Shown here piece after piece: positions 7,383-16,555 of a stretch of 64,000 nt of DNA (position 1 is its first letter; each line of letters opens with the position of its first letter). Both the position numbers and the translations under genes were made by a program. A model generated the notes under the pieces. It was not told where the DNA came from and made no database searches. It saw only the letters and a list, made by a program, of their open reading frames with translations. Origin of the DNA: Methanohalophilus portucalensis (GTDB lineage Archaea; Halobacteriota; Methanosarcinia; Methanosarcinales; Methanosarcinaceae); NCBI RefSeq assembly GCF_002761295.1, contig NZ_CP017881.1:248001-312000 (forward strand), in the 5' to 3' direction.

Positions 7383-9578
7383 ATGGCAATTATTGAAACT
7401 AAAGAAAGACTAGGGCGCAGCCTTGGGTTTTTTGCTACATTCGCAATAGGTACAGGTACCATGATTGGGGCAGGTATTTTTATTCTTCCTGCAATCGCAA
7501 CATCCAGCGCCGGGCCTGCTGCAATAATTTCTTTTTTATTCGGGGGAATAATTTCAATGGCCACGGCAATAAGTATGGCTGAGCTGGCAACCGGTATGCC
7601 CCGGGCAGGAGGAAGTTATCACTTCATCAGCCGGGCAATGGGGGCTGGTTTTGGTATAGTTATCGGTCTGGGTGCATGGCTAGCTTTAATGTTTAAAGGT
7701 TCATTTGCCCTTATAGGTCTTGCCGATTATTTTCAGGTATTTTATTCTGTTCCAATCTATTTTGTGGCAATAGCAACAGGTTTAATCCTTTTAATCATTA
7801 ACTACAGAGGTGCTAGGAGTAGCGGAACATTACAAAATATCATAGTAATTTTTCTATTATTAATATTAGGCTTATTCATTATTAAAGGCAGTTTTATGCT
7901 TGATATGGGGAAATTTACCCCTGTAGTCCCATTTGGATACAGTTCTATCCTTGCTACTACGGGTCTTATTTTCATATCTTTTTTAGGTATCACTCAACTT
8001 GCTGCAATTGCTGAAGAGGTGAAAGATCCGTCCAAGAATCTTCCAAGGGCCTTTATTGTTTCAGTCGCTGTTGTAACTCTGATCTATGTTGGTGTTATGG
8101 TTGTGATCAACGGGACTTTGAATTTAGACGAAGCTGTGAATACCAGTACCCCTCTTGTAGATGTGGCTGGCATGATGGCCGGTACTTCTGGTAAATTGGC
8201 CATAGCATTTGCCGGTCTGCTTGCTACACTTTCCACGGCAAATGCTGCCATAATGTCATCTTCAAGGTTTCCATTTGCCATGGGCAGAGACGCATTGATA
8301 CCCCAGTGGTTCACAGTCATTCATGAAAAATTCGATACTCCTTCCCGTGCAATTTCGACTACCGGGATAATAATGATCCTTCTTCTGTTGTTGTTTGATG
8401 TGGAACAGCTTGCAAAATTGGGTAGTACTTTTAATATTTTAATCTTCGTTTTGATCAATATATCTGTAATAATTCTCAGAAAAAGAACTCTTGAGGAATA
8501 TAAACCGACTTTTAAAGACCCCCTCTTCCCATTCACACAAATTTTTGGTATTGTCGGCAGTTTGATTTTGTTACCTTTACTTGGTTTGTTGCCTTTATTT
8601 TTTGTTCTATTTGTTATATTTATAGGATTGTTCTGGTACCAATTCTACTGTAAAGGTACAGCTGCTCCTGGCTACAGCTTATTTGATATGTTGGAAGATA
8701 GGGCATCTAAACCATCCATTGTTCCTGAATCAATGGTCAAAGTTTTGGTCCCTATTTCCAACCCTCAACACGAAAGAGATCTTTTGAATTTGGCAGATTG
8801 GCTTGGTGACGATATAATTGGCCTTCACGTGGTCAAAGTTCCACGCCAGACCAGTTTGAATGCAGCTCAGGAAGCCTATCATAAAAACGGTATTGAAGTA
8901 GAGTCTAGTTTACAAAAGGAATTTGAAAATTTCCCCATACTTCTTGGTCATGAGAGAGAATATATTATTGCCTTTGATCACACTGTATCAAATTCAATAG
9001 TTGAACAAGCCAACATCGAAAAAGTGGATATTATTATAATGGGATGGCATGAATCTGATCGATTCCATTATTCTATTGGAGATGTGACAAATGAGGTCCT
9101 GTCTTTCTCCAAAAGTCACATTGTTCTTTTGAAGGGCTATCTTCCTGAGAAGATTAACAGAATTGTAGTATCTTATGATGGAAAAGACAATTCAAGCTAT
9201 GGTGTTTATCTGGCCAAAAGATTGGCTATTAATACAGGAGCTTCAATCCAAATTATCAATATATCTCATCCTGAAAAGGAATCAATTGACAAAAATGAAT
9301 TACTTAGTAGTCTTGATAAAATAATCGGGGATGAAGACAGAATTTCAATAGATTATAAGTTTATAGAGCGCTTTTCAATTGTTGACGGGGTTTTGGAATT
9401 TGGGAATGCTGGAGACCTATTAATAATTGGTGATTCTGATCAAAGATTTAAAATTTCTTTGCTTGGGAGTTTATCCCAAAAAATAACCAAGTATTCCAGC
9501 AAGCCAGTCTTAATTGTGAGAAGATCCAAACCAATATCTAGAGAAGGATTAACTTATTGGCTAAGAAAAAAATTCTGA
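7383..9578 (+). CDS. APC-family permease with two C-terminal universal stress protein domains
   Basis: The 731-residue protein has an N-terminal amino acid-polyamine-organocation (APC) transporter of about twelve spans (residues ~10-440, opening with the family-typical GTMIGAGIF motif) and then a soluble part with two UspA-like domains (~450-590 and ~591-731). The second Usp domain ends with a GDSDQRFKISLLG segment resembling the G-x9-G nucleotide-binding motif of ATP-binding Usp proteins. APC-Usp fusions are known in archaea and bacteria; the Usp part is thought to sense energy or nucleotide state. The substrate could be an amino acid or an amine; location after the methylamine cluster hints at amines but does not prove it. 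The ATG at 7383 follows GAGGATG. Confidence 0.85.
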   Translation: MAIIETKERLGRSLGFFATFAIGTGTMIGAGIFILPAIATSSAGPAAIISFLFGGIISMATAISMAELATGMPRAGGSYHFISRAMGAGFGIVIGLGAWLALMFKGSFALIGLADYFQVFYSVPIYFVAIATGLILLIINYRGARSSGTLQNIIVIFLLLILGLFIIKGSFMLDMGKFTPVVPFGYSSILATTGLIFISFLGITQLAAIAEEVKDPSKNLPRAFIVSVAVVTLIYVGVMVVINGTLNLDEAVNTSTPLVDVAGMMAGTSGKLAIAFAGLLATLSTANAAIMSSSRFPFAMGRDALIPQWFTVIHEKFDTPSRAISTTGIIMILLLLLFDVEQLAKLGSTFNILIFVLINISVIILRKRTLEEYKPTFKDPLFPFTQIFGIVGSLILLPLLGLLPLFFVLFVIFIGLFWYQFYCKGTAAPGYSLFDMLEDRASKPSIVPESMVKVLVPISNPQHERDLLNLADWLGDDIIGLHVVKVPRQTSLNAAQEAYHKNGIEVESSLQKEFENFPILLGHEREYIIAFDHTVSNSIVEQANIEKVDIIIMGWHESDRFHYSIGDVTNEVLSFSKSHIVLLKGYLPEKINRIVVSYDGKDNSSYGVYLAKRLAINTGASIQIINISHPEKESIDKNELLSSLDKIIGDEDRISIDYKFIERFSIVDGVLEFGNAGDLLIIGDSDQRFKISLLGSLSQKITKYSSKPVLIVRRSKPISREGLTYWLRKKF

Positions 9579-9588
9579 TAAGATAGTT

Positions 9589-10008
9589 TTAGGAAATCTT
9601 CATGGGAATATTTGCTTCTCGTGTAAATGCGATAGGGAATATATTTAACACTCCTAGAAGATCTCCTTCTTTAATGTCTCCGGTGGCCTGGCCAAATATA
9701 TATGCATATCTAATAATGCGTTCTTTATCCACAAGGCATGCTCCATTTGTGGAAGAGACATTAATTACAGATGTCATGGCGTGGTATATAAAGGCACATG
9801 GAATAGCTAATGAATCGGCTTCAAGAACTATTTCTCTGATGGGAATTTTTTTGTATTCTCCAGCTCTTATTTCTAAATCAGCATCAGAAGTTATCATTTC
9901 CCATCTTGCCTGAGTTCCAATTGTGAATTCATAAGGAGTGGCTTCTATTTTATTTGAAACGATTTCTCCTTTTTTGCGGGATACAACATTTATTATTTCT
10001 GAAGGCAT
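9589..10008 (-). CDS. DUF22-like archaeal protein, unknown function
   Basis: The 139-residue soluble protein appears mostly beta. It contains an AGEYKKIPIREIVLEAD segment, an IPCAFIYHAMTSVI segment and a DIKEGDLLGVLNIFP end, which resemble the archaeal domain of unknown function DUF22. The resemblance is from memory of the family pattern and should be checked by profile search. It is transcribed away from the antiporter gene and converges on the APC-Usp gene with a 10-nt gap. No function can be assigned. Confidence 0.65.
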   Translation of the reverse strand: MPSEIINVVSRKKGEIVSNKIEATPYEFTIGTQARWEMITSDADLEIRAGEYKKIPIREIVLEADSLAIPCAFIYHAMTSVINVSSTNGACLVDKERIIRYAYIFGQATGDIKEGDLLGVLNIFPIAFTREANIPMKIS

Positions 10009-10164
10009 CCAATCACATCATTGTAATATAATATAAATAGCATATATCAAACATTGTTGATAATGCTAATATACTTTTTTGCATAAAAAATGTTTTACTT
10101 TTATATATTATGTGGGACTTACGGAGGGTAGATAAAAAGTACAACTGAATTCTCTTTATTATGG

Positions 10165-12012
10165 ATGGATAAAATGGTCACCTCAATATATTTTATGGAA
10201 ATAATCGTACTTCTACTTTTATTGAGTGTGATGGCTTATACATTAAGTAAATCTTTCAATATTCCTATTATTGTGTTTCTACTCTTAGAAGGTATTATTG
10301 CCGGTCCGGAAGTATTAAACATGCTTGATCCGGCGGTCTTTGGCAACGGCTTGACAGTTATTGTATCGCTCTCGGTGGCCATAATTGTTTTTGACGGTGG
10401 ATTGCATATCGATTTAAGGCATATACGAACCGTTCAGCAAAGTGTTTTGAGGCTTATATCTGTTGGGGTATTAGTCACATTTATTTTGACAACTTTTGTT
10501 ACACACATGTTGCTCAGTGTGCCACTTGAATTAGCAGCTCTTTTTGGTGCTTTAATCTCAGCAACAGGCCCTACTGTTATAACTCCAATGGTTAAACAGG
10601 TGCGTCCTAACCATAAGATAAGTAAAGTGCTTGAATTAGAAGGGGTTTTAAATGATGCAGGTAGTGTAATACTTGCAGCTCTTATTTTTGAATGGATTGT
10701 ATCTCAATTATCAGGTTTTGAAGTTTTATCTTTTATTTTATTCAGGATTTTTATAGGAGTTGTATTTGGAATCTCCAGTGGTTTTCTTCTCAGTAGATTT
10801 TTGTCAATGGAATCTCTTATCACTGATCAAACGACCAGAATAGTTACCATAACAATGGTACTTGCAACTTTTGTAATAGCAGAAATTTTTGGTAACGAAT
10901 CAGGCATTATGGCAGTAGCTATTTTTGGTATATATGTGGGTAGTTCTAATGTACCCAACAAATCTGTAATAAAAGAATTTAAAGCAGATATTGTTATAAT
11001 TTTATTATCTTTCATTTTTTTGATTCTGGCATCGATGCTGAGATTTGAAGATATAGTCAATATTGGATTCAAAGGTTTTGCTATCGTAATCCTCCTTATG
11101 TTTTTCATTCGTCCATTAGCTGTATTCATTTCTACTTTGAAGTCAAAACTAACGTTGAAAGATAAATTATTCATATCATTTATAGGTCCACGGGGTATTG
11201 TCCCGGCCTCTATAGCGACTTATTTTACAATAAAACTCAACAATATGGGTATAATTGGCGGAGAATTTTTGGTAGGTCTTGTATTTTTAGCTGTTATTAT
11301 ATCAGTTGTAACAACTGGCTTTTTATCCAAAAGAGTAGCTAAGTTCTTAGGAGTGATTCCAATGGAGATACTTGTTGTAGGTGGCGGTGAGGTTGGAAAG
11401 ATCCTCGCCGAGCGTTTTGAAAAGAGAGGGGAAAATGTAGTGGTTGTAGATCCTTCCGAAGAAAATTGTCAGAAACTTATGAAATCTGACATAAGAGTTG
11501 TACATGGTGATGCGGAAGATATTAATGTCCTTAAAGAAGCAGGAATTGATCATGCAAAATATGTTGTTGCAACTACTGACAAAGACAATACTAATCTTTT
11601 AATTTGCCAGATTGCCAAGACCAAGTTTAATTTTGATAAGGACCAGATAGTTGCACGTGTAAATAATATTGAAAATCTTCATGCTTTCTGGGACCTTGAA
11701 ATAAGAGCAATGAGTCCTGCAATGACAACTGCTCTTGTGCTGGACAATATGGTCGGCCGTCCTCATATGTTTTCCATGTGTGAAGTTGGGGAAGGGGCCG
11801 ACATCATAGAGGCACATATAAGTAATCCCAAAGTTGTAGGCAAAGCTATAAGTGAACTTAAATTACCTGAAAGCAGTCTTTTGCTGATGGTCAGAAGAGG
11901 TAATGAATCCTTTATTGCCAATGGAAATGTCGTACTTGAATATGACGACATTGTAACTGTAATTGGTGAAGGCGATTCAGCACAGAAGGTTGCAGACCTT
12001 TTTGAGCGTTGA
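10165..12012 (+). CDS. CPA-type cation/proton antiporter with TrkA-N and TrkA-C domains
   Basis: The 615-residue protein carries an N-terminal monovalent cation:proton antiporter of about 12 spans (residues ~8-390) with the CPA1-like motifs ATGPTVITP and EGVLNDAG, where the ND pair is part of the ion path. A Rossmann TrkA-N domain begins near residue 400 (MEILVVGGGEVGK) and a TrkA-C ligand domain fills ~530-615. Such proteins exchange Na+ or K+ for protons under control of nucleotides bound to the TrkA part; in a salt-adapted methanogen this fits ion homeostasis. The start is uncertain: a strong GGAGGG (10123-10128) lies over 30 nt upstream of the first usable ATG codons at 10165 and 10174, with no canonical start between. 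Confidence 0.88.
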   Translation: MDKMVTSIYFMEIIVLLLLLSVMAYTLSKSFNIPIIVFLLLEGIIAGPEVLNMLDPAVFGNGLTVIVSLSVAIIVFDGGLHIDLRHIRTVQQSVLRLISVGVLVTFILTTFVTHMLLSVPLELAALFGALISATGPTVITPMVKQVRPNHKISKVLELEGVLNDAGSVILAALIFEWIVSQLSGFEVLSFILFRIFIGVVFGISSGFLLSRFLSMESLITDQTTRIVTITMVLATFVIAEIFGNESGIMAVAIFGIYVGSSNVPNKSVIKEFKADIVIILLSFIFLILASMLRFEDIVNIGFKGFAIVILLMFFIRPLAVFISTLKSKLTLKDKLFISFIGPRGIVPASIATYFTIKLNNMGIIGGEFLVGLVFLAVIISVVTTGFLSKRVAKFLGVIPMEILVVGGGEVGKILAERFEKRGENVVVVDPSEENCQKLMKSDIRVVHGDAEDINVLKEAGIDHAKYVVATTDKDNTNLLICQIAKTKFNFDKDQIVARVNNIENLHAFWDLEIRAMSPAMTTALVLDNMVGRPHMFSMCEVGEGADIIEAHISNPKVVGKAISELKLPESSLLLMVRRGNESFIANGNVVLEYDDIVTVIGEGDSAQKVADLFER

Positions 12013-12106
12013 TTACTTTCAGTCCACTTCAAACATCTATATATACCCAAACGCCATATTCACCTTTGCCTCTCTAGAAGGAAAAACAAGAGGTCAAGGT
12101 GATTTC

Positions 12107-13657
12107 ATGGAAGATATTGCAAAGGGTATACAGACCCAATTTAAGGATATGGGAATAGAAGTTCCTCTGAATGAAATTGAAGAACGGCTTGATAAACTTA
12201 TTAACAAGTTCAAAGTTCCCGCCAATGAGGCACGAAAAAATACTGTAAATGTTTTACTTAAGCAGTATAATGTCGACAAGAATGAATTTTTCAACCAATC
12301 AAAACCCGCAACAATGTCCAATATTGCGGATGTGAAAGCAGACCAATGGGTAAATGTCGACATTAAAGTATTACAATTATGGGACAATTCAAACAGTTCA
12401 ATTTCCCAGGTAGGTCTTGTCGGTGATTCAACCGGTCGAATAAAATTTATCAAATGGGCCAGGGATAATCTTCCTGATGTTGAAGAAGGCAAATCATACC
12501 GTTTTAGTAATGTGGTTGTTAATGAATGGAATGGTAAGCTGGAATTAACCCTGAATCGTACCAGTTCTGTAGAACCGCTTGCAACAGATATTGATGCCGG
12601 TTCAACTTCTGCGGGTTCTCCTGAAGAATGTCAGGTTTCAGATATGAATCAGGAAAACATGTGGGCCAATCTCAAAGCCAACGTCGTCCAGTTATGGGAC
12701 AATTCCAATGAAGCGATTTCTCAGGTTGGAATTCTTGGGGATGCATCCGGCACTATCAAATTCATCAAATGGTCTCGTGATGATCTGCCTGATGTAGAAG
12801 AAGGTAAATCTTACCTTTTCAATAATGTGGTTGTCAATGAATGGAATGGTAAGTATGAAGTTACCCTAAACCGCACCAGTAGCATTGAGCCTCTGGAAGA
12901 AGATATTGAGACCTCCTTCCAGCCACAGGGGTCGGCTGAAGACCGTTTACTTTCAGAATTACGTCAGGAAAACATGTGGGCCAACATTGAAGCCAAGGTT
13001 GTCCAATTATGGGACAATTCCAATGATGCGATATCCCAGGTAGGGATTCTTGGTGACAAAACAGGCACTATCAAATTCATCAAGTGGTCTCGTGATGATC
13101 TGCCTGATGTAGCAGAAGGACATGTTTATCGCTTCAATAACATTGTTGTCAATGAGTGGAATGGAAACTATGAGGTAATTCTCAACCGCACTACTACAAT
13201 TGAACCTCTTTCTGAAGAAATAGAAGTAGGAGCTAATAGTTTCCAGGGTGCAATGATTGATATCCAGGATGGGTCCGGTCTTATTAAACGCTGTCCTGAA
13301 TGTAACAGGGCACTTACAAAAGGAGCCTGTATGGAGCACGGCAAGGTTGATGGGAATTATGATCTGCGTATCAAAGCTGTGCTTGATAATGGGGAAACTG
13401 TGCAGGATGTTCTTCTGAACAGGGAAATTACCGAAGAATTGACCGGTATCACTCTTGAGGAAGCAATTAATCTTGCAGCAGATGCCCTTGATCAAACGGT
13501 AGTGGTAAGCAAAATGCGTGAGGACCTTGTGGGAAAATATTATTGTGTGGAAGGATCGCTTGCTGATCGTTACTTAATAGCAAAATCCATTGAACCATTA
13601 TCCACTGTTGATATGGAAAAGGTTGATGAGCTTATTGCAGATCTGGAGGTGGCCTAA
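12107..13657 (+). CDS. rpa: Replication protein A, three OB folds plus zinc finger
   Basis: RPA binds single-stranded DNA in replication and repair. The 516-residue protein has three clearly homologous OB folds at about 79-162, 186-268 and 290-373 (each with QLWDNSN, QVG.LGD, IKFIKW and VVNEWNG blocks), a C3H-type zinc finger (C396, C399, C408, H411) and a further C-terminal domain. This is the architecture of the multi-OB RPAs of Methanosarcina. The ATG at 12107 follows AAGGTGAT; a longer open frame upstream has no site and covers the region before the promoter. OB2 and OB3 are very similar at DNA level, suggesting recent duplication. The partner gene starts directly after the stop. Confidence 0.93.
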   Translation: MEDIAKGIQTQFKDMGIEVPLNEIEERLDKLINKFKVPANEARKNTVNVLLKQYNVDKNEFFNQSKPATMSNIADVKADQWVNVDIKVLQLWDNSNSSISQVGLVGDSTGRIKFIKWARDNLPDVEEGKSYRFSNVVVNEWNGKLELTLNRTSSVEPLATDIDAGSTSAGSPEECQVSDMNQENMWANLKANVVQLWDNSNEAISQVGILGDASGTIKFIKWSRDDLPDVEEGKSYLFNNVVVNEWNGKYEVTLNRTSSIEPLEEDIETSFQPQGSAEDRLLSELRQENMWANIEAKVVQLWDNSNDAISQVGILGDKTGTIKFIKWSRDDLPDVAEGHVYRFNNIVVNEWNGNYEVILNRTTTIEPLSEEIEVGANSFQGAMIDIQDGSGLIKRCPECNRALTKGACMEHGKVDGNYDLRIKAVLDNGETVQDVLLNREITEELTGITLEEAINLAADALDQTVVVSKMREDLVGKYYCVEGSLADRYLIAKSIEPLSTVDMEKVDELIADLEVA

Positions 13658-14224
13658 ATGTCTACCTATGTACGTGAAGTAGCAAAAAGAATGTTTGCAA
13701 AAGAGTTTAGGAATTCGGATCTCTCATTCAGGGAAGGTGACGATGTTTATTCTCCTCAGTATCTGTTAACACCAACCGGGGCCAGGGTAAATCGCCTTTT
13801 TATTGTAGGGACTCTTATCGAGAAGGAAAATATAGGCAATGAAGCGGAATACTGGAGAGGTCGGGTTACAGATCCTACAGGTACCTTCACAATATATGCA
13901 GGTCAGTATCAACCGGAAGCAGCACAACTGCTTTCAGAATGTGAAACTCCCGCATTTGTAGCTGTTGCAGGCAAACCCAGTGTTTATGAGACTCCTGATG
14001 GGGACACTATTACTTCCATAAGACCAGAATCCATAAGTATAGTTGATGGTAACACACGGGACATGTGGGTAGTCGATACTGCCATTCAGACAATTAATAG
14101 ATTACATAACCTGGATGGTTCGGATACATATGTGGTTCGTGCTAAAGAACATTACAATACCGATAAGGGAAGTTATTCATCCATGGTACTGGATGCTCTG
14201 AAATCCCTGAAAGAACAGATTTGA
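13658..14224 (+). CDS. RPA-associated protein (COG3390-like subunit)
   Basis: The 188-residue protein starts on the base after the RPA stop codon and so is translationally coupled to it. It resembles the archaeal RPA-associated proteins (RPA family subunit, COG3390) that are encoded next to RPA and form a complex with it: an N-terminal segment STYVREVAKRMFAKEF, then an OB-like region (FIVGTLIEKENIG, WRGRVTDPTGTF, YAGQYQPEA) and a helical C-terminus. It probably stabilises RPA on DNA or links it to other replication proteins. A clean terminator follows. Confidence 0.85.
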   Translation: MSTYVREVAKRMFAKEFRNSDLSFREGDDVYSPQYLLTPTGARVNRLFIVGTLIEKENIGNEAEYWRGRVTDPTGTFTIYAGQYQPEAAQLLSECETPAFVAVAGKPSVYETPDGDTITSIRPESISIVDGNTRDMWVVDTAIQTINRLHNLDGSDTYVVRAKEHYNTDKGSYSSMVLDALKSLKEQI

Positions 14225-14225
14225 T

Positions 14226-14250
14226 GTGTGCTTTATGCACACCTTTTTTT
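14226..14250 (+). terminator. Terminator of the rpa operon
   Basis: GTGTGC (14226-14231) pairs perfectly with GCACAC (14237-14242) across a 5-nt loop and is followed by a T7 run. It directly follows the stop of the RPA partner gene. Confidence 0.8.
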
Positions 14251-14298
14251 GCATAAGTATAATAAATGAGTAAATCTATTTTTATTCGGGTGATATTT

Positions 14299-14532
14299 GT
14301 GAAAACTTATCTGTTGGTGTGGTTTAACAGTGAAGGTGCAAGTCCCTCTGAAGTTAACCGTCGCCTTCTGTCTCTGGGGTTTAAACCAATTCAGGGATAT
14401 TATGATTATGTCTATGAATGGGGCAATAATGTTCATGTTGAGGAAATCCTCCAGTTTGGGGATAAAGTACACCTGAGCCTCAATGGGCTTGGAGTTATAT
14501 TTAAAATAGAAACGATTGATGGGAAAAAGTAA
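14299..14532 (+). CDS. Small conserved-looking archaeal protein, unknown function
   Basis: A 77-residue protein starting MKTYLLVWFNSEGASPSEVNR. I chose GTG 14299 because GGTGAT, the 16S-complementary motif used by several genes here, precedes it; ATG 14266 would add 11 hydrophobic residues without such a site. The sequence suggests a small alpha/beta fold (strand YLLVWFN, helix PSEVNRRLLSLG, strands YDYVYEW, KVHLSLNGLGVIFKIETI). No motif points to a function. It is convergent with the phosphoesterase gene, 5 nt away. Confidence 0.75.
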   Translation: MKTYLLVWFNSEGASPSEVNRRLLSLGFKPIQGYYDYVYEWGNNVHVEEILQFGDKVHLSLNGLGVIFKIETIDGKK

Positions 14533-14537
14533 ACGGA

Positions 14538-15071
14538 TTAATTGTCCGCTTTTTCTAGTTCTCTTGAAAATCCGACAAATCCACAGGATTTTCCTTTAAT
14601 TTCTATAAATCTTGCTTTTACTTCACCGTTTTCAATATTTAGTTCGGCGGCCATAGGGTCTGACATGCGGGGTGATGTCGGGGAGCCGGGGCACAATACC
14701 AGTACATCTGTTTTTTCCAGGATTGGGCTGTGAATATGGCCGAATATAAGCACATTAACACCCATTTCAAGGGCTTTGTATCGCAGGGCAGTTGTGTCAT
14801 TTATTGATAGGGCGGCTTCGTGGACCACGCCTACACTTACACCTTCAATGTCAAGTTGCAGGGTTTCGGGAAGTATCTCTTTTAATTCGTATGTATCAGA
14901 ATTTCCATATACTGATTTGAGTTTCCCTGTCTCGTTGAAAGCCTTATAACACTCAAGTGTAGTAAAATCCCCTGCATGTATTACCATGTCATACTTGTCA
15001 ATCAGGCTTTTCAAACCAGGAGGAATTTCTCCACTTTTGAGATGTGTATCTGAAATAACTAGTATCTTCAT
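14538..15071 (-). CDS. YfcE/MJ0936-type metallophosphoesterase
   Basis: The 177-residue protein shows the calcineurin-like metal ligands in order: DTH near residue 8, GD near 38, GNSD near 56 and GHIHSP near 110. This compact form matches the archaeal MJ0936/YfcE phosphodiesterases, which hydrolyse model phosphodiesters with Mn or Ni; the natural substrate is unknown. The C-terminal ~35 residues (SCGFVGFSREL) are an extension. It is the last gene of a leftward operon with two winged-helix regulators, 9 nt after the second one, which may mean its substrate is linked to their signal. Confidence 0.88.
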   Translation of the reverse strand: MKILVISDTHLKSGEIPPGLKSLIDKYDMVIHAGDFTTLECYKAFNETGKLKSVYGNSDTYELKEILPETLQLDIEGVSVGVVHEAALSINDTTALRYKALEMGVNVLIFGHIHSPILEKTDVLVLCPGSPTSPRMSDPMAAELNIENGEVKARFIEIKGKSCGFVGFSRELEKADN

Positions 15072-15080
15072 GTTTTTACC

Positions 15081-15869
15081 TTAATGAAGACTCAGGTCTA
15101 CAAGTTCGTATTCCAGGTTTTCCATTTCAAGTTTACTCATTATAGTCGGGACCTGCTCATCTATTGCAAGCACAAGGGATGAAAGCCCATGGAATGCAGC
15201 TTCTACGACCGATTCCTTAGCCCCATACATAACATCGGGTTGACTTCCAATTTTTTTGAGTGCCACGAGCGATTCAACTCCAATCACCGCTATATAGTCC
15301 TTTGATTCGGTGAGTTTTTTCAATCGTTCCAAATCTACATTTCTGGAGCCCTGCCTTTCGCTGCGGGGAATCTTGCAGACTGTAATACTTGCCGTTTCCA
15401 GATCGATCATCCCGGTAAGGTTGGTGACACCTACGTCTTCTCCTTCTTCTGCATCAGATACGGTGACACCCCGGGCATCTGCTTCTTCTTTAGTGTCAAC
15501 ATATAGCAAACCGTTTCTCATATGAAGATAGACATCTTCGCCTTTATCCAGATTTTCATCGGCAATAGCAGTCCAGGTAGATACATGGCTTATGATATCA
15601 CTCATTACGAATTTGGCATATCTTTTCATGTCAGCAGCATTTTCCAGGACCCACTCTACTCCATTTTTTGTAATTCTGTAACGTACCCTTCCATCAGAAT
15701 AAATATATCCTTCAGATGTAAGTTCTTTGATATATTCTGAAACTGCCTGTGGTGTCACTCCGACTTTCTCTGCTATTTCCTTCTGTCTGACATTGGGTTG
15801 ATGGGCGGCAACTTCGATAAGTATCTGGAATTTGGTAATGCCGCTTTTACTCTGGAGAATGTCAATCAT
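15081..15869 (-). CDS. Winged-helix transcriptional regulator with C-terminal sensor region
   Basis: The N-terminal ~75 residues form a clear MarR-like winged helix (KFQILIEVAAHQPNVRQKEI, VTPQAVSEYIKELTSEGYI, RVRYRITKNGVEWVL). The remaining ~185 residues look like an alpha/beta sensor region that contains an acidic stretch (SDAEEGEDVG) and no recognised catalytic motif. Methanogens share such 260-residue regulators. The start ATG overlaps the stop of the upstream regulator gene by 4 nt (ATGA), so the two are translationally coupled. The regulated genes and ligand are unknown; the phosphoesterase downstream is a candidate target by linkage. Confidence 0.82.
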   Translation of the reverse strand: MIDILQSKSGITKFQILIEVAAHQPNVRQKEIAEKVGVTPQAVSEYIKELTSEGYIYSDGRVRYRITKNGVEWVLENAADMKRYAKFVMSDIISHVSTWTAIADENLDKGEDVYLHMRNGLLYVDTKEEADARGVTVSDAEEGEDVGVTNLTGMIDLETASITVCKIPRSERQGSRNVDLERLKKLTESKDYIAVIGVESLVALKKIGSQPDVMYGAKESVVEAAFHGLSSLVLAIDEQVPTIMSKLEMENLEYELVDLSLH

Positions 15870-16375
15870 TTCTTTTCCTCATTTATTTTCAATCTCTGGC
15901 CCATAACCGTTAACCCATTTGCTCTTCTTGCAAGGGATCTTATGTATAATGCACTTCTGTTGAGCTTACGTGTAAGAGCACTCATAGAATGGTTGCCACT
16001 TTCTACTTCCTTTTCAAGTTCTTCTATCAGATCTTTTATCTCTTCGTAAGGAGTGAATGTTAAAGTAATTATTTCACTGAGGTCGTCAAAAGAACACTGG
16101 AAATTCGCCTGTACTTTTGAATACGATGAGTGATATTCCTTATCCGGTTTCTCTCCAGGTTTGGGCATGCGCCACTGGCTTTCCAGTAACCCGCATTTCT
16201 GGAGTATATCGATACTTTCCTCTGTGTCAATTCCCATTTTTTCGTCAAGCTGGCCTTTTGTCATCCACTCTGAACTGAGTGCATTGAAGACATGTTTATG
16301 CTCCTTTGACCTGAATGTTTGTAGGAGGGGTACCATTTCAGATGGGTCGTTTATTATTCGGGTTCTCCTGGGCAT
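15866..16375 (-). CDS. ArsR-like winged-helix protein, methanogen-specific type
   Basis: The 169-residue protein has an N-terminal winged helix (HKHVFNALSSEWMTKGQLDE, IDTEESIDILQKCGLLES) followed by a WRMPKPGEKPDKEYHSSYSK segment and a helical C-terminus (ALTRKLNRSALYIRSLARRA) that could dimerise. I took ATG 16375 because GAGG lies 7 nt upstream; the GTG one codon earlier is possible. An inverted repeat overlaps this ribosome binding site. It heads a three-gene leftward operon with a second regulator and a phosphoesterase. Confidence 0.78.
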   Translation of the reverse strand: MPRRTRIINDPSEMVPLLQTFRSKEHKHVFNALSSEWMTKGQLDEKMGIDTEESIDILQKCGLLESQWRMPKPGEKPDKEYHSSYSKVQANFQCSFDDLSEIITLTFTPYEEIKDLIEELEKEVESGNHSMSALTRKLNRSALYIRSLARRANGLTVMGQRLKINEEKK

Positions 16376-16380
16376 CACAA

Positions 16381-16397
16381 AACCTCATATGTAGGTT
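16381..16397 (-). promoter_or_regulatory. Inverted repeat over the ribosome binding site of the regulator operon
   Basis: AACCT (16381-16385) and AGGTT (16393-16397) form a 5-bp dyad with a 7-nt centre. On the minus strand it contains the GAGGTT Shine-Dalgarno of the first gene. It could be an operator for autoregulation or an RNA hairpin hiding the site. Confidence 0.35.
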
Positions 16398-16555
16398 ATT
16401 GATTCGATTTAGAAAAGGTTAATACAGCTATACTAATATGGTCTTAAGATTAATAAATGTGTTGTAGTATTTGTATTGATACTTATCGCAGTTTTTCTTC
16501 ATACATCTATACCGTTACATTTATTCAATCCTGTTAACAATACTGTTCAGTTATT

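Noticed and set aside
10123-10164. An upstream start (ATA 10132) for the antiporter next to GGAGGG
   Set aside because: ATA is not a known start here, the spacing is only 3 nt, and membrane helix 1 is complete from ATG 10165 or 10174. The strong site far upstream remains unexplained.
11963-12106. N-terminal extension of RPA
   Set aside because: It overlaps the upstream antiporter gene and promoter region, while ATG 12107 has an AAGGTGAT site and gives the family length.
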